From contig CAMPIX010000009.1 of NCBI GenBank assembly GCA_946886565.1, positions 1 through 64,000 of the forward strand: a stretch of DNA of 64,000 nt, read 5' to 3'. A program made the translations under genes and the position numbers. Source of the stretch: an uncultured Altererythrobacter sp. (lineage in GTDB: Bacteria; Pseudomonadota; Alphaproteobacteria; Sphingomonadales; Sphingomonadaceae). Positions 8,504 to 17,727 of the stretch are shown here, in pieces. How positions within the stretch are numbered: position 1 is the first letter of the stretch; every line of letters starts with the position of its first letter. The notes under the pieces are model-generated. The model made no database searches. It saw only the letters and a program-made list of their open reading frames with translations, and was not told the DNA's origin.

Positions 8504-9511
8504 CTACAACCTGTGCCGCGCCCTGCGCATGGCGCATTCGCCGGCCATGCGGATGGCGGCGATCGTGGCGCCGGGATCGGCCAAGGCTTTCCCCGCGATG
8601 TCGAACGCGGTGCCGTGGTCGGGGCTGGTGCGCACCACGGGCAGGCCCAGCGTCACGTTCACACCCTCGTCGAAATCGAGCGCCTTCAGCGGGATCAGCG
8701 CCTGGTCGTGGTACATACACAGCGCCGCGTCGTAGCCGGCGCGGGCGCGCGTTGTGAACAGCGCGTCGGCGGGGTGTGGGCCGGTGGCGTCGATCCCTTC
8801 GTCGCGCAGCGCGGCGATTGCGGGGGCGATGGCCGTGGCTTCCTCGTTGCCGAAGCGGCCGCCTTCCCCCGCGTGCGGGTTGAGCCCCGCGACCGCGAGG
8901 CGCGGCTGCGAGATGCCGAAGTCGCGCTCGAGCGCTTCGGCGACGATCCGCGCGCGGCGCACGATCAGCTCGCCGGTGAGCAGCCGCGGCACTTCGGCGA
9001 GCGCGACGTGGACCGTCAGCGGCACCGCGCGCAGCCGTGGCCCCGCGAGCATCATGACCGCGTCCTCGGCCGCAATGCCGCAAGCGGCGGCGACGTACTC
9101 GGTCTGGCCCGGATGGTCGAAGCCGACCTCGGCGAGCCGCGCCTTGGCGATCGGCCCGGTGACGAGCGCCGCGGCGGTGTGCGAGGTCGCGAGCCGCGTC
9201 GCCGCTTCGAGCGAGGCCAGCGCGAGCGCGGCGCCCTCGCGGTTCGGCGTACCGGGGGTCCATTCGCCGTCGATCCCGCCCAGCACCGGCAGCGCCCGGG
9301 CGAAGACCGCAGCGGCCTCGGCAGGCTGCGCGACGCGTTCGACGGGCAGCTCGATCCCGCGCGATTTCGCCGCGGCGCGCAGCACGTCCGCGCCGCCCGC
9401 GACTACGAACGGCGGCAGTGCCTCCGCCTCGCGCCGCGCCCAGACCTCGGCGATCAGTTCGGGGCCGATCCCCGCGGGGTCGCCCAGGGAGATCGCCAGC
9501 GGTGTCGTCAG
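8504..9511 (-). CDS. pdxA: 4-hydroxythreonine-4-phosphate dehydrogenase PdxA
   Basis: Oxidises 4-phosphohydroxy-L-threonine with NAD(P)+ in the DXP-dependent pyridoxal phosphate pathway; metal-dependent homodimer. It has 335 residues (about 329 in E. coli). Diagnostic blocks are ISLGDPAGIGPE, VTGPIAKARL, FDHPGQTEYVA, AGLNPHAGEGG and YHDQALIPLKAL. The divalent metal ligands are expected at the His residues of HPGQTE and YHDQ and of the PHAGE block. No ATG, GTG or TTG exists near the family N-terminus. The natural start is a CTG (giving MTTPLAISLGDPAG) overlapping the surA TGA. This rare start needs experimental proof. Expression is probably coupled to surA. Confidence 0.93.
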   Translation of the reverse strand: MTTPLAISLGDPAGIGPELIAEVWARREAEALPPFVVAGGADVLRAAAKSRGIELPVERVAQPAEAAAVFARALPVLGGIDGEWTPGTPNREGAALALASLEAATRLATSHTAAALVTGPIAKARLAEVGFDHPGQTEYVAAACGIAAEDAVMMLAGPRLRAVPLTVHVALAEVPRLLTGELIVRRARIVAEALERDFGISQPRLAVAGLNPHAGEGGRFGNEEATAIAPAIAALRDEGIDATGPHPADALFTTRARAGYDAALCMYHDQALIPLKALDFDEGVNVTLGLPVVRTSPDHGTAFDIAGKALADPGATIAAIRMAGECAMRRARHRL

Positions 9512-10839
9512 TTGTACTCGATGTAGGCGTCGTTGCGCAGGTCGCGCAGGTAGCGCTGGGCGCGCTTGCCGATCCGGTCGTCCTCGATCTGGGTCATGAT
9601 CTTGTCGAAATCGAGGAGGCCCGCGCTCGGCGGGTCGTCGCGGCCGCACAGCAGCAGCACGCGCACCCCGTCCTCGAGCGAGCCGAACGGCGGCGTGGTC
9701 TGGCCGACCTGCAGCGACAGGATCGTCGACTGGAGCTGCTCGGGAAGCTGCGCCACGCGCATGCCGCTGTTCTGCACGACCTGACCGTTGATCTCGGCAG
9801 CGACGCGTTCGGCGTCGCCGCAACCGCGCATGCCCTCGATCGCGGTGGTGAATTGCTGCACCCGCGCGCTCGCCTCGGCCTCTGTCGCGCCCGGCGCGAA
9901 CGTGATCGAAATCTGCTTGAGATCGAGCACCGCCTGACGCGGGTCGGGCATGCCGACCTGGCGCTTGTCGATCAGATAGAGGATCTCGAAGCCGCCCGGA
10001 ATCTCGAACGGTCCGACGAGTTGACCGGGCTGCATCTCGCGCGCCACCGCCGCCATTTCGGCGGGCAGCGTGTCGAGCCTGACGAAACCCAGGTCGCCGC
10101 GCGAGGCTGCGGTCGAAGCGTCGGAGAACTGCCGCGCGTAGACCGAGAAGTCGGCGCCGCGCTGCAACTGCTCGACGATCCGCTGGGCGTTTTGCCGCAC
10201 CGCCTCGCGATTTTCGGGTGTAGCGGCGAGGAAGATCTCGCCCAGGCGATACTCCTCGGTTCCGCGATCGGCCTCGAGTTGCGCGATCACATCGTTCACC
10301 TCTTCGCGCGAGACGTTGATGAACGGCGCGACGTTGCGGCCGAGCAGACGCTGCCAGGCGATCTGCCCCTCGATCTGGCGCTTCAGCGATGCGGGCGAGG
10401 AACCCATGGTGCGCAGCGCGGCATCCATGCCCTCCACCGTCTGTCCGTTGCTCTGCGCGATCTCGGCGTAGCGCGCCTGGATATCGGCATCGGTCACGGC
10501 CATGTCCTGCGCCTCGGCGGCCTGGATCTGGAGGATCTCGTCGATCAGGTTGCGCAGCATCTGCATCCGCGCGGCCTGAGTCTCCTCGGGCGACAGGTCG
10601 CTACCGGCGAGCAACAGCGCCATGCGCTGGTTGATATCGGTCTCGGTGATGATCGAACCGTTCACGACCGCCGTAGCGGTGCTGACGTTGGGGTCGGCCT
10701 CGCCCATCAGGACGACGTCCTCGGGAATGCCGAGCGGATTGTCCGCGGCCGCAGATTGCGCCTGGAGCGCGATCGGCGAAGCGGCGAGCCCCAGCGCGGC
10801 GGCACCGGCAAGCAGCTTGGAAAACTTGAATTCGATCAC
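9508..10839 (-). CDS. surA: Periplasmic peptidyl-prolyl isomerase chaperone SurA
   Basis: Periplasmic chaperone that escorts outer-membrane beta-barrel proteins, LptD included, to the BAM complex. It has 443 residues with a GTG start. A signal peptide (residues 1-27, ending PIALQAQ) precedes the SurA N-terminal helical domain (VVNGSIITETDINQRMALLL). A parvulin rotamase domain follows at about 175-280 (EYRLGEIFLAA through GFEILYLIDKRQV). A second, degenerate parvulin-like region begins near LDLKQISITFAPG. It lies 132 bases after lptD, and its stop overlaps the pdxA start, as in the conserved lptD-surA-pdxA-ksgA block. Confidence 0.94.
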   Translation of the reverse strand: MIEFKFSKLLAGAAALGLAASPIALQAQSAAADNPLGIPEDVVLMGEADPNVSTATAVVNGSIITETDINQRMALLLAGSDLSPEETQAARMQMLRNLIDEILQIQAAEAQDMAVTDADIQARYAEIAQSNGQTVEGMDAALRTMGSSPASLKRQIEGQIAWQRLLGRNVAPFINVSREEVNDVIAQLEADRGTEEYRLGEIFLAATPENREAVRQNAQRIVEQLQRGADFSVYARQFSDASTAASRGDLGFVRLDTLPAEMAAVAREMQPGQLVGPFEIPGGFEILYLIDKRQVGMPDPRQAVLDLKQISITFAPGATEAEASARVQQFTTAIEGMRGCGDAERVAAEINGQVVQNSGMRVAQLPEQLQSTILSLQVGQTTPPFGSLEDGVRVLLLCGRDDPPSAGLLDFDKIMTQIEDDRIGKRAQRYLRDLRNDAYIEYN

Positions 10840-10971
10840 GTGCTAATCCCATCCACGGCGCTCCCCGGAGCGCCTGCGTTCGCCCCGGCCAATGGCCGCG
10901 AGCGGCTTAACCGAAGCTGAGTGATCGCGCGGATAGCGCACTTGCGCGGCGCTGCCAATCGCCGTGCACCC

Positions 10972-13320
10972 TCATCGGAAGCCGAGGTTTCGCAGGGCGA
11001 AATAGAGCTGGAAGGTATCGCCGCGCTGCGCGTCGCCCGCGTCGGTGTAGTCGCGCCGCCATGTCAGCCCGAATTCGAGGCAGTCGTCTTCGTAGGCGAT
11101 CCCGAGCCGGGTGCGGATCGGATCGAAGCCGTCGGAGGTGAGCGTCGGGTCCTCGTTGCGGTCGGTCAGGTTGACCACACCGGCCCCGAACACCGACCAG
11201 TAGCGCGCGAAGGCGACGCGGGTGGCGAAGCGCAGCTCCTCGCGGTCCTGCAGGTCCTCGATCCCCGCGGCGATGTCGCGGTCGAGCCGCAGATAACCGA
11301 CCTCGGCATAAGTGCGCTTGCTGCCGACAGTGGCGTCGAGCTCGTTGCGGCGCACCGCGAGGTTATCCTTGTCGAGGCGGAAACGGTGGGTGAACTTGAT
11401 GAAGTCGCGAAAGCGCACCTCGGTCCGCCCGACGAAGTCCGACACGCGTTCGCTCAGCCCGGTGCCATCGACGAACAGCGTCGGGTCCTTGTCGAAGCGG
11501 TATGTCTGGCCCACCGTGGCGTGGATACGCCAGTCGGGAATCTGCAGCTCCCAGTCGAAGCCGTAAGTCATTCGCGCACCGTCTTCGACGCGGTCGTAAC
11601 CGGGGAAGCGGTTGAGCGCGAAGAGATTTGAATCCTCGAGGTCGATCGCGCGCGAATCCTCGTTCGGCACCGCGAGGTTGCGGATCGGCGGGCTCGCCGC
11701 GAACTGGACGCGCGGCGTGAATATCTGCGTTCCACCGAACGCCTCGCCGACGAAGGGCCACTCGACGTCCACCGCGGCGACCGCGATGCCGCGCGTCTCC
11801 CAACCCGGATTCCCGCGGTAGATCGCGGTCGCGGTGAGGCCGTTCTCGTCGCTGTGATAGACATCGCCGCGCACCAGCCCGGTCAGCGTCACCACCTGGC
11901 CGAGCCCGGTAATGCGCTTGAGGTCCCACCGCGCGCCCGCGAAGGCGCGCTGCGTGTCTTGCCCGTCGTCGCGAACGATGTTGAGGGAGTTGAGCTGAAT
12001 CTCGAACTTGCCGCCGAGCCCGAGCGGCGCGTCGAAGCGGCGCCGATAGTCGATTGCGGGCAGTGCGACGGGCACCTGACCCTGCGGTGCGCCGATGCGC
12101 AGCGTCTGCGTCGCCCAGCCGGCGATCGAGAGATACGAATTGTCGTCGATCCGCTCGAGGTCGAACATCGAGCGCAGGCGGTCGTCGCGGCTGATGTCGT
12201 AGCGGCGCAGGAAGGTCCGGTCGCTCGCAAGGCGGACCGAGCCGGTGAAGCTCCAGTGCGGATCGAACTGGAACTTGCCGTTGGCGAACAGATAGCCGCG
12301 CGGATCGCTTTCGGCGATCGGCGTGCCGGTGATGTCCGAGATGCGGCTGCTCTGCGTGGCGTAGCCGGTGATCTGATAGGCGCCCTGGTCGGTCAGGTGG
12401 CGCCACTGCGCCGAAGCCATTGGCGGGGCCTCGGTAAAGACATGCGCGCCGAGGGTCAGATCCTTGTTCGGGCCGACTCGCCAGTAGTAGCTGCCGGTAA
12501 CCTCGACGCCGTTCGATTCGGAGAACCGCAGATCGGGGACGAGAAAGCCCGAGGTCGCCCCGCCGTCCGTGCGCACCGCGAGGCCAGGCAACGGCAGCAG
12601 CCGCAAACCGAAGATTTCGAGAAAGGCGCCGGAAAAACGCACGCGGTTTTCGTCCGGATCGTAGACCACCCGATCGGCGGTGATGCGCCAGCTCGGATCC
12701 TTCGGGCAGCCCTCGGCGTCGGTGACCGCACAGGCGGTGTAGGCCGCGCTGGTGAGCACGATCGTGCCGTCCTCGCCGCGCTGGCCCGACAGCGCCGCGA
12801 GCCGCCCGCCCTCGCGTAGCGCGAGCAGCAGGTCCTCCATCGCACCGGCCTCGAACTCGTCGGTCAGCTCGATCCGCTGGGTGTAGAGCTGGTTCCCTTC
12901 CTCGTCGACGAAGCGGACGTTGCCGCTGCCGACGATCTGGCCCGTCTCCCGGTTCCACACGATCTTGTCTGCCCGCACCGAGCGGTCGACGCTGCGCAGC
13001 ACGACATTGCCGGTGGCGGTGATCGTCTCGCCGTTCGAATCGTAGGCGAGGTTGTCCGCCTCGAACGCGATCTGATCCTCGCTTGCGGGTGCCTCGGGTG
13101 TCTCGTTCGGGTCGACCGGCGGCAGCGGGGTGGTGAGCAGGTCGCGCTCCTCGCCATCGTCCGGATCGGCGGTCTCGGCAGCGACTGCGGCGTCACCGTC
13201 CTGCGCATGGGCGGGCGCGGCCGCCACGGCGAGCGCGAAGCAGGCCGCACCGACCATCCAGGGCGTCCGGGACAAGTGCAGGCGTCCGGATTCGAGGGCA
13301 ATCGGCCAGGCGGGGAGCAT
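10972..13320 (-). CDS. lptD: LPS-assembly outer-membrane protein LptD
   Basis: Outer-membrane beta-barrel that inserts lipopolysaccharide (or related lipid A glycolipid) into the outer leaflet with LptE. It has 782 residues. A signal peptide ends in AAAPAHA-QDG near residue 42. A beta-jellyroll OstA domain follows (EDQIAFEADNLAYDSNGETITATGN), then a C-terminal barrel rich in alternating aromatic strands ending in FALRNLGFR, with the terminal aromatic expected for BAM recognition. Cysteines in YTACAVTDAEGCPKDPSW and YEDDCLEFGLTW are candidates for the inter-domain disulfides. The ATG giving MLPAWPIALESG is chosen because it places the signal peptide at the N-terminus. It is divergent from pepA. 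Confidence 0.95.
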   Translation of the reverse strand: MLPAWPIALESGRLHLSRTPWMVGAACFALAVAAAPAHAQDGDAAVAAETADPDDGEERDLLTTPLPPVDPNETPEAPASEDQIAFEADNLAYDSNGETITATGNVVLRSVDRSVRADKIVWNRETGQIVGSGNVRFVDEEGNQLYTQRIELTDEFEAGAMEDLLLALREGGRLAALSGQRGEDGTIVLTSAAYTACAVTDAEGCPKDPSWRITADRVVYDPDENRVRFSGAFLEIFGLRLLPLPGLAVRTDGGATSGFLVPDLRFSESNGVEVTGSYYWRVGPNKDLTLGAHVFTEAPPMASAQWRHLTDQGAYQITGYATQSSRISDITGTPIAESDPRGYLFANGKFQFDPHWSFTGSVRLASDRTFLRRYDISRDDRLRSMFDLERIDDNSYLSIAGWATQTLRIGAPQGQVPVALPAIDYRRRFDAPLGLGGKFEIQLNSLNIVRDDGQDTQRAFAGARWDLKRITGLGQVVTLTGLVRGDVYHSDENGLTATAIYRGNPGWETRGIAVAAVDVEWPFVGEAFGGTQIFTPRVQFAASPPIRNLAVPNEDSRAIDLEDSNLFALNRFPGYDRVEDGARMTYGFDWELQIPDWRIHATVGQTYRFDKDPTLFVDGTGLSERVSDFVGRTEVRFRDFIKFTHRFRLDKDNLAVRRNELDATVGSKRTYAEVGYLRLDRDIAAGIEDLQDREELRFATRVAFARYWSVFGAGVVNLTDRNEDPTLTSDGFDPIRTRLGIAYEDDCLEFGLTWRRDYTDAGDAQRGDTFQLYFALRNLGFR

Positions 13321-13421
13321 CGCTTGCCTATCGCACCGGTCACGCCTAATCGCAATCGCCATCGAAACGCGATGCGCCGAGACGTGCATTGCGCATTCTC
13401 AGCGAATTCTCCGGAGTTTCC

Positions 13422-14879
13422 ATGAAGATCGAATTTTCCTCCACGCTGCCCGCAGGAACGCGGCTGGTCGCGCAGATCGCCGGCAAGGACGCGCTGCCAG
13501 GCGAGATCGAGGCGACGCTGGCCGAGGGTGCCAGGGCGGCCCGGTTCAAGGGGCGCGCGGGCGAGCTGTTCGAAGGTTTTGCAGAGCGCGAGGGCGGCGT
13601 GGTGCGCGTCGCGCTTGCAGGTGCGGGCGAAGCGGATGCCGAAGGACGCATCGCCAACCTCGAGAAGGCCGGTGCCGCGCTCGCGGCCAAGTACCTGACC
13701 TCGGGCGAGAAGCTCCTTGCGATCGATTTCTCGGACAGCGGGTTGTCGGCGGAGGAAGCCGCTGCGGTGCTGCTCGGGGTGCGGCTTCGCGCGTGGCGGC
13801 ACGACGTCTATCGCACGAAACTCAAGGACGAGCAGAAGCGCACGCTCGAAACCGTGATCGCGGTCGCCGCGCCCGACGGGGCGGAGGCGGCGTGGGCCGT
13901 GGAATCGGCGCTGGCCGAGGGTGTCGAGTTCACCCGCGAGCTCGTCACCGAGCCGCCGAACAAGCTCTTCCCGATCAGCTTCGTCGAGAAATGCCGCGAA
14001 GCCTTCGAGGGCACCGGCGCCGAACTGACCGTGCTCGACGAGGACGCAATGGGCAAGCTCGGAATGGGCGCGCTGCTTGGCGTCGGGCAGGGCTCCGCGC
14101 AGCCTTCGCGCCTGCTCGCGATCCGCTGGAGCGGCGGCGGCAAAGAGGCCCCGACCGCCTTCGTCGGCAAGGGCGTGACGTTCGACACCGGCGGCATCTC
14201 GATCAAGCCCGGGCCGGGCATGGAAGACATGAAGTGGGACATGGGCGGCGCGGGCGCGGTCGTCGGCGGCATGCTCGCGATCGCCCGGCGCAAGGCCAGG
14301 GTCAACGTCGTCGGCGTGGTCGGCCTGGTCGAGAACATGCCCGACGGCAACGCGATCCGCCCGGGCGACGTGCTCACCTCGATGTCGGGCCAGACGATCG
14401 AGGTGCTCAACACCGATGCCGAGGGGCGGCTGGTGCTGAGCGACGCGCTGCACTGGACGCAGAAGGAGTATTCGCCCGAGCGGATCGTCGATTTCGCGAC
14501 CCTGACCGGCGCGATGGTGATCTCGCTCGGCAGCGAGCACGGCGGGGTGTTCGCGAACGACGACGCGCTCGCCGACGATCTGCTCGCGGCGGGCAAGGCG
14601 AGCGGCGACAAGCTGTGGCGCATGCCGCTCGATCCCGCCTACGACAAGCTGATCGACAGCCAGATCGCCGACATGAAGAACGTCGGCCCGCGACCGGCCG
14701 GGTCGATCACCGCGGCGCAGTTCCTCCAGCGCTTCATCGACAAGGGCGTCGCCTGGGCGCATTGCGACATCGCGGGCATGGTCTGGGCCGACAAGGCCGG
14801 CGCGACGTGGGATAAGGGCGCGACCGGCTACGGCGTGCGCCTGATCGACCGCTTCGTGCGCGACACACTCGAAGGCTGA
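13422..14879 (+). CDS. pepA: Leucyl aminopeptidase (M17)
   Basis: Cytosolic hexameric dinuclear metallo-aminopeptidase that removes N-terminal residues from peptides. The 485 residues are typical for the family. Signature NTDAEGRLVLSDAL is present. The metal ligand blocks are GKGVTFDTGGISIKPG, MKWDMGGAG and NTDAEGR, and the catalytic Arg lies in the last of these. The start is the ATG following a CCGGAG ribosome-binding site at 13411-13416; an earlier in-frame ATG lacks family similarity. The pepA-holC order that follows is also seen in E. coli. Some homologues double as DNA-binding proteins; nothing here tests that. Confidence 0.96.
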   Translation: MKIEFSSTLPAGTRLVAQIAGKDALPGEIEATLAEGARAARFKGRAGELFEGFAEREGGVVRVALAGAGEADAEGRIANLEKAGAALAAKYLTSGEKLLAIDFSDSGLSAEEAAAVLLGVRLRAWRHDVYRTKLKDEQKRTLETVIAVAAPDGAEAAWAVESALAEGVEFTRELVTEPPNKLFPISFVEKCREAFEGTGAELTVLDEDAMGKLGMGALLGVGQGSAQPSRLLAIRWSGGGKEAPTAFVGKGVTFDTGGISIKPGPGMEDMKWDMGGAGAVVGGMLAIARRKARVNVVGVVGLVENMPDGNAIRPGDVLTSMSGQTIEVLNTDAEGRLVLSDALHWTQKEYSPERIVDFATLTGAMVISLGSEHGGVFANDDALADDLLAAGKASGDKLWRMPLDPAYDKLIDSQIADMKNVGPRPAGSITAAQFLQRFIDKGVAWAHCDIAGMVWADKAGATWDKGATGYGVRLIDRFVRDTLEG

Positions 14880-14889
14880 GGCGCCGGGC

Positions 14890-15333
14890 ATGGCCTTGCG
14901 CGTCGGGTTCTATCTCGCGCCGGGCCAGCCGGTCGAACGCGTGCTGCCGCTGATCGCGCGCGCCGCAACGCGTGCGGGCCAAAGGATGCTGGTCGTGGCA
15001 GGCGACGAGGCGCTGCTGGACCGGATCGGCGGCGCGCTGTGGGAGCACGCGCCCGACGATTTCCTCGCCAATGGCCGCGCCGACGCGCCGCACGCCGCGC
15101 ATCAGCCGGTGTTGCTCTCGTCCGTTTGCAGGGCGGATAACGGCGCGCGGCTGGTCGCGCTCGCCGACGGCGCCTGGCGTGAGGAGGCCGAGGGCTTCGA
15201 GCGCGCGCTGCTGTTCTTCGACGAGAGTGGCCGCGAAGCCGCGCGCGAAACCTGGAGCCGGTTCGACGGGCGCGACGATGTCGAGCGCGAATTCCACGCG
15301 CTCGAAAGCGGCAAATGGGTGCGCAAGCGGTGA
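14890..15333 (+). CDS. holC: DNA polymerase III chi subunit HolC
   Basis: The chi subunit links the clamp loader to single-stranded DNA-binding protein. It has 147 residues (E. coli chi is 147). The typical opening RVGFYLAPGQPVERVLPLIARAATRAGQRMLVVAGDE corresponds to the conserved region in which a collection of partners is scanned. The block LWEHAPDDFLAN (WxxxPxxFlPH in other chi proteins) and the late LFFDESG are also present. It starts 10 bases after pepA on the same strand, so the pair is very likely one operon. Confidence rests on family pattern plus this neighbourhood. Confidence 0.88.
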   Translation: MALRVGFYLAPGQPVERVLPLIARAATRAGQRMLVVAGDEALLDRIGGALWEHAPDDFLANGRADAPHAAHQPVLLSSVCRADNGARLVALADGAWREEAEGFERALLFFDESGREAARETWSRFDGRDDVEREFHALESGKWVRKR

Positions 15334-15350
15334 ACCAGGGAGCAACGGCG

Positions 15351-15854
15351 ATGAGACGATGGCCGATCATGGGCGCGGCGGCGGTGCTGCTGGCCGGGTG
15401 CGGGTCCGAGCAGTCTGGCACGTTCGAGACCGACGGCGGAGAGAGCGGCAGCTACACGGTCGACCGATCGGGCGAAGAGGTCACCGCCACGATCGAGACC
15501 GCCGAGGGTACCGCGCGGGTGCAGTCGGGCGCGGAGGTTCCGATCGATCTGCCGCGGGGCTTCTCGATCTATCCCGGCGCGGAAATCGTGACCAACACGG
15601 TGTTCGACCAGGCGGACAGCAAGGGCGCGCTGGTGACGATGGAATCGGACGCTTCGGCCGAAGACATGATCGAGCACTACCGCCGCCAGGCCGAAAGCGC
15701 GGGGATAGAGCTCGAACTGAACCTCACGACCGACACGATGCGGATGATTGGTGGCAAGGCGCCGGACGGCTCGCCGTTCAGCTTTACCGCGACCCGCGAG
15801 GACGGAGCGGCCAAGACCACCGGGCAACTGATGGTGGGCGAGGCGTTCCGGTAG
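15351..15854 (+). CDS. Lipoprotein of unknown function
   Basis: A 167-residue exported protein. A short basic start ([17 protein letters not shown]) ends in a lipobox with the acylated Cys at residue 17. It is followed by a Ser/Gly/Glu-rich linker and a globular region containing [13 protein letters not shown] and [22 protein letters not shown]. The latter pattern (parameters varying with a residue-exchanging helix, then [10 protein letters not shown]) recurs in uncharacterised proteobacterial lipoproteins. It begins 17 bases after holC, so the two are probably co-transcribed. The start chosen leaves the signal peptide at the N-terminus, while an earlier ATG would bury it. No enzymatic motif is visible. 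Confidence 0.75.
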   Translation: MRRWPIMGAAAVLLAGCGSEQSGTFETDGGESGSYTVDRSGEEVTATIETAEGTARVQSGAEVPIDLPRGFSIYPGAEIVTNTVFDQADSKGALVTMESDASAEDMIEHYRRQAESAGIELELNLTTDTMRMIGGKAPDGSPFSFTATREDGAAKTTGQLMVGEAFR

Positions 15855-15960
15855 CCGCGTCGCGCCGGGGCGTATAAGGGGGACTTGCCGCCAGCGCAGG
15901 GCGGCGCTAGGTGCGCGCCGCACCTTTTCCCACATCTTCCCGACATCGAAGGAACACCCC

Positions 15961-16383
15961 ATGGCGGTCACCCGCACCTTTTCGATCATCAAGCCCGACG
16001 CCACCCGCCGCAATCTGACCGGCGCGGTTACCAAGATGCTCGAGGATGCCGGCCTGCGCGTCGTCGCCTCGAAGCGCATCCGCATGAGCAAGGACCAGGC
16101 CGAGGGCTTCTATGCCGTGCACAAGGAACGCCCGTTCTTCGGTGAGCTGGTCGAATTCATGACCAGCGGCCCGGTGGTCGTCCAGGTGCTCGAGGGCGTC
16201 GACGCGGTGAAGCGCAATCGCGACGTGATGGGCGCCACCAACCCGGCCGACGCCGACGAGGGCACGATCCGCAAGACCTTCGCCGAGAGCATCGAAGCGA
16301 ACACCGTGCACGGCTCGGACAGCGAAGAAAACGCGAAGATCGAGATCGATTTCTTCTTCGGAGAAGACGAAATCGTCGGCTGA
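15961..16383 (+). CDS. ndk: Nucleoside diphosphate kinase
   Basis: Transfers the gamma-phosphate between nucleoside triphosphates and diphosphates through a phosphohistidine. The 140 residues are the standard length. The N-terminal [13 protein letters not shown], the block [17 protein letters not shown] and the active-site NTVHGSDS are intact; the phosphorylated residue is His117. The gene has its own 106-base upstream region with an AAGGAA-type ribosome-binding site 8 bases before the ATG, and is not obviously coupled to the lipoprotein gene before it. Confidence 0.98.
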   Translation: MAVTRTFSIIKPDATRRNLTGAVTKMLEDAGLRVVASKRIRMSKDQAEGFYAVHKERPFFGELVEFMTSGPVVVQVLEGVDAVKRNRDVMGATNPADADEGTIRKTFAESIEANTVHGSDSEENAKIEIDFFFGEDEIVG

Positions 16384-16429
16384 TTATCTGCACCGCGGCG
16401 CTGTTCGCGGTGGTCCAGACATGGTATAA

Positions 16430-16466
16430 ATGGCCCGGGTCGCCCTTCGATGGGAGCCCGGGCCAT
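16430..16466 (+). promoter_or_regulatory. Perfect 10-bp hairpin enclosing a start codon
   Basis: ATGGCCCGGG (16430-16439) is perfectly complementary to CCCGGGCCAT (16457-16466), with a 17-base loop. The second arm includes the first two bases of the ATG start of the following membrane methyltransferase. The likely ribosome-binding site GGGAG (16452-16456) lies at the end of the loop. It could act as a translational switch or as the ndk terminator. No T-run follows. Confidence 0.6.
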
Positions 16467-17199
16467 GCGTATCGGCATCCTGTTCGCGGCGGGGCTGTGC
16501 TACCTCGCCTTCTTCGCGGCGTTTCTTTATCTGATCGGTTTCGTCGCCGGGTTCGAGGCTTTGCCGACGCACGTCGACAGGGGGCTTGCCGCACCGGCTG
16601 GGGTGGCGGTGTTCATCGACCTCGCGCTGATCGCCCTGTTCGGCCTCCAGCATTCCGCGATGGCGCGGCCCGGCTTCAAGGCGCGGTGGACGCGGGTGGT
16701 GCCGCCGCCGCTTGAACGCGCGATCTACTGCCTCGCCTCGGCCCTGTGCCTCGTCGCGCTGTTCGCGTTCTGGCACCCGATCGCGGGGACCGTGTGGTCG
16801 GTCGATGATCCGGCCGGCCGTGTGGCGCTGTGGGGGCTGTTCTTTCTCGGCTGGGGTATCCTCTTCGTCGCCACCCACCTGATCAATCATTGGGAATTGT
16901 TCGGGCTCGCGCAGGCATGGCGCCACTATCGCGGGGTCGAGCCGCCCGCTGCCGAGTTCCGCACACCGCTGTTCTACCGCTGGGTGCGCCATCCGATCTA
17001 CAGCGGCTTCCTGCTCGCGTTCTGGGCGACGCCCGAGATGAGTTACGGCCATGTGCTGCTGGCCGTGGGCTTCTCGATCTACATCTTTATCGGCATCGCT
17101 TACGAGGAACGCGATCTGATCGCGCATTTCGGCGATACATACGCCGACTATCGCCGGCGTGTGGGGTCGGTTCTTCCCGGCTTCGGCCGGCGCGCCTAG
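16465..17199 (+). CDS. MddA-like membrane methyltransferase (NnrU/ICMT superfamily)
   Basis: A polytopic inner-membrane protein of 244 residues with five to six hydrophobic segments. The C-terminal part carries the isoprenylcysteine-methyltransferase-like signature: FYRWVRHPIYSGFLLAFWATPEMS, then YIFIGIAYEERDLIAHFGDTYADYRRRVG, in which RHPxY and the E-E-R/Y-x-x-Y pattern bind S-adenosylmethionine. Relatives include methanethiol S-methyltransferase MddA, which makes dimethyl sulfide, and NnrU. Substrate cannot be told from sequence here. The start at 16465 fits the GGGAG ribosome-binding site 8 bases upstream; an in-frame ATG at 16450 is the alternative. Confidence 0.82.
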   Translation: MRIGILFAAGLCYLAFFAAFLYLIGFVAGFEALPTHVDRGLAAPAGVAVFIDLALIALFGLQHSAMARPGFKARWTRVVPPPLERAIYCLASALCLVALFAFWHPIAGTVWSVDDPAGRVALWGLFFLGWGILFVATHLINHWELFGLAQAWRHYRGVEPPAAEFRTPLFYRWVRHPIYSGFLLAFWATPEMSYGHVLLAVGFSIYIFIGIAYEERDLIAHFGDTYADYRRRVGSVLPGFGRRA

Positions 17200-17316
17200 C
17201 CGGGTCGCCGATTGCATTAGGTGCGACTCGGGGTGGGATGCTACACCCCCGCCGGGTCGCCCACCGGTCGTATTGACGGGATCCGATCGCGTTGGGGCGA
17301 CGCGGAAAGAGCCGCT

Positions 17317-17727
17317 GTGTTCGACTGGAATACCCCCCAACCCATCAGAGTCGTGAGGCGCTACCTCGCGGCGATGAATGCGCGCGATGCCGAAAAGGTG
17401 GAATCGCTGCTGGCGGACGACGTCCGCTACGTCGACAGCCGTGGCGAGTGGATCGAAGGCCGCGAGAACGTCGCCACCGCGACGCGCCGGTTCTTCGATC
17501 TCGAGCCCAGTTACAACCTGCACGACATGACGATCGTGATGCACGACGGGGAAGTGCTGCTGAAGGGCCGCGCCTCGGCCGAGGAGGAGCGGCTCACTCA
17601 CGATACGCTCTGGCGGGCGAAGACCCGCAAGAACAAACTGACCCACTGGCAAAGCTATGGCGAGGATTCGCCGGCGCTTGCCAGGATACTGATGCCCGAA
17701 GCGGCACACGGCGCCGGGCTACGCTGA
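17317..17727 (+). CDS. SnoaL-like (NTF2-fold) protein
   Basis: A 136-residue protein of the SnoaL-like/NTF2 fold. The N-terminal helix pair VVRRYLAAMNARDAEKVESLLADDVRYVDSRGEWIEGRENV is the usual hallmark of these cone-shaped pockets, and the sheet follows (MTIVMHDGEVLLKGRAS). Such proteins are isomerases, polyketide cyclases or binding proteins; no catalytic set can be assigned. GTG at 17317 is preferred (GGAAAGAG ribosome-binding site, SnoaL-like start). The last 73 bases overlap the 3' end of the convergent sulfotransferase gene. Confidence 0.72.
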   Translation: MFDWNTPQPIRVVRRYLAAMNARDAEKVESLLADDVRYVDSRGEWIEGRENVATATRRFFDLEPSYNLHDMTIVMHDGEVLLKGRASAEEERLTHDTLWRAKTRKNKLTHWQSYGEDSPALARILMPEAAHGAGLR

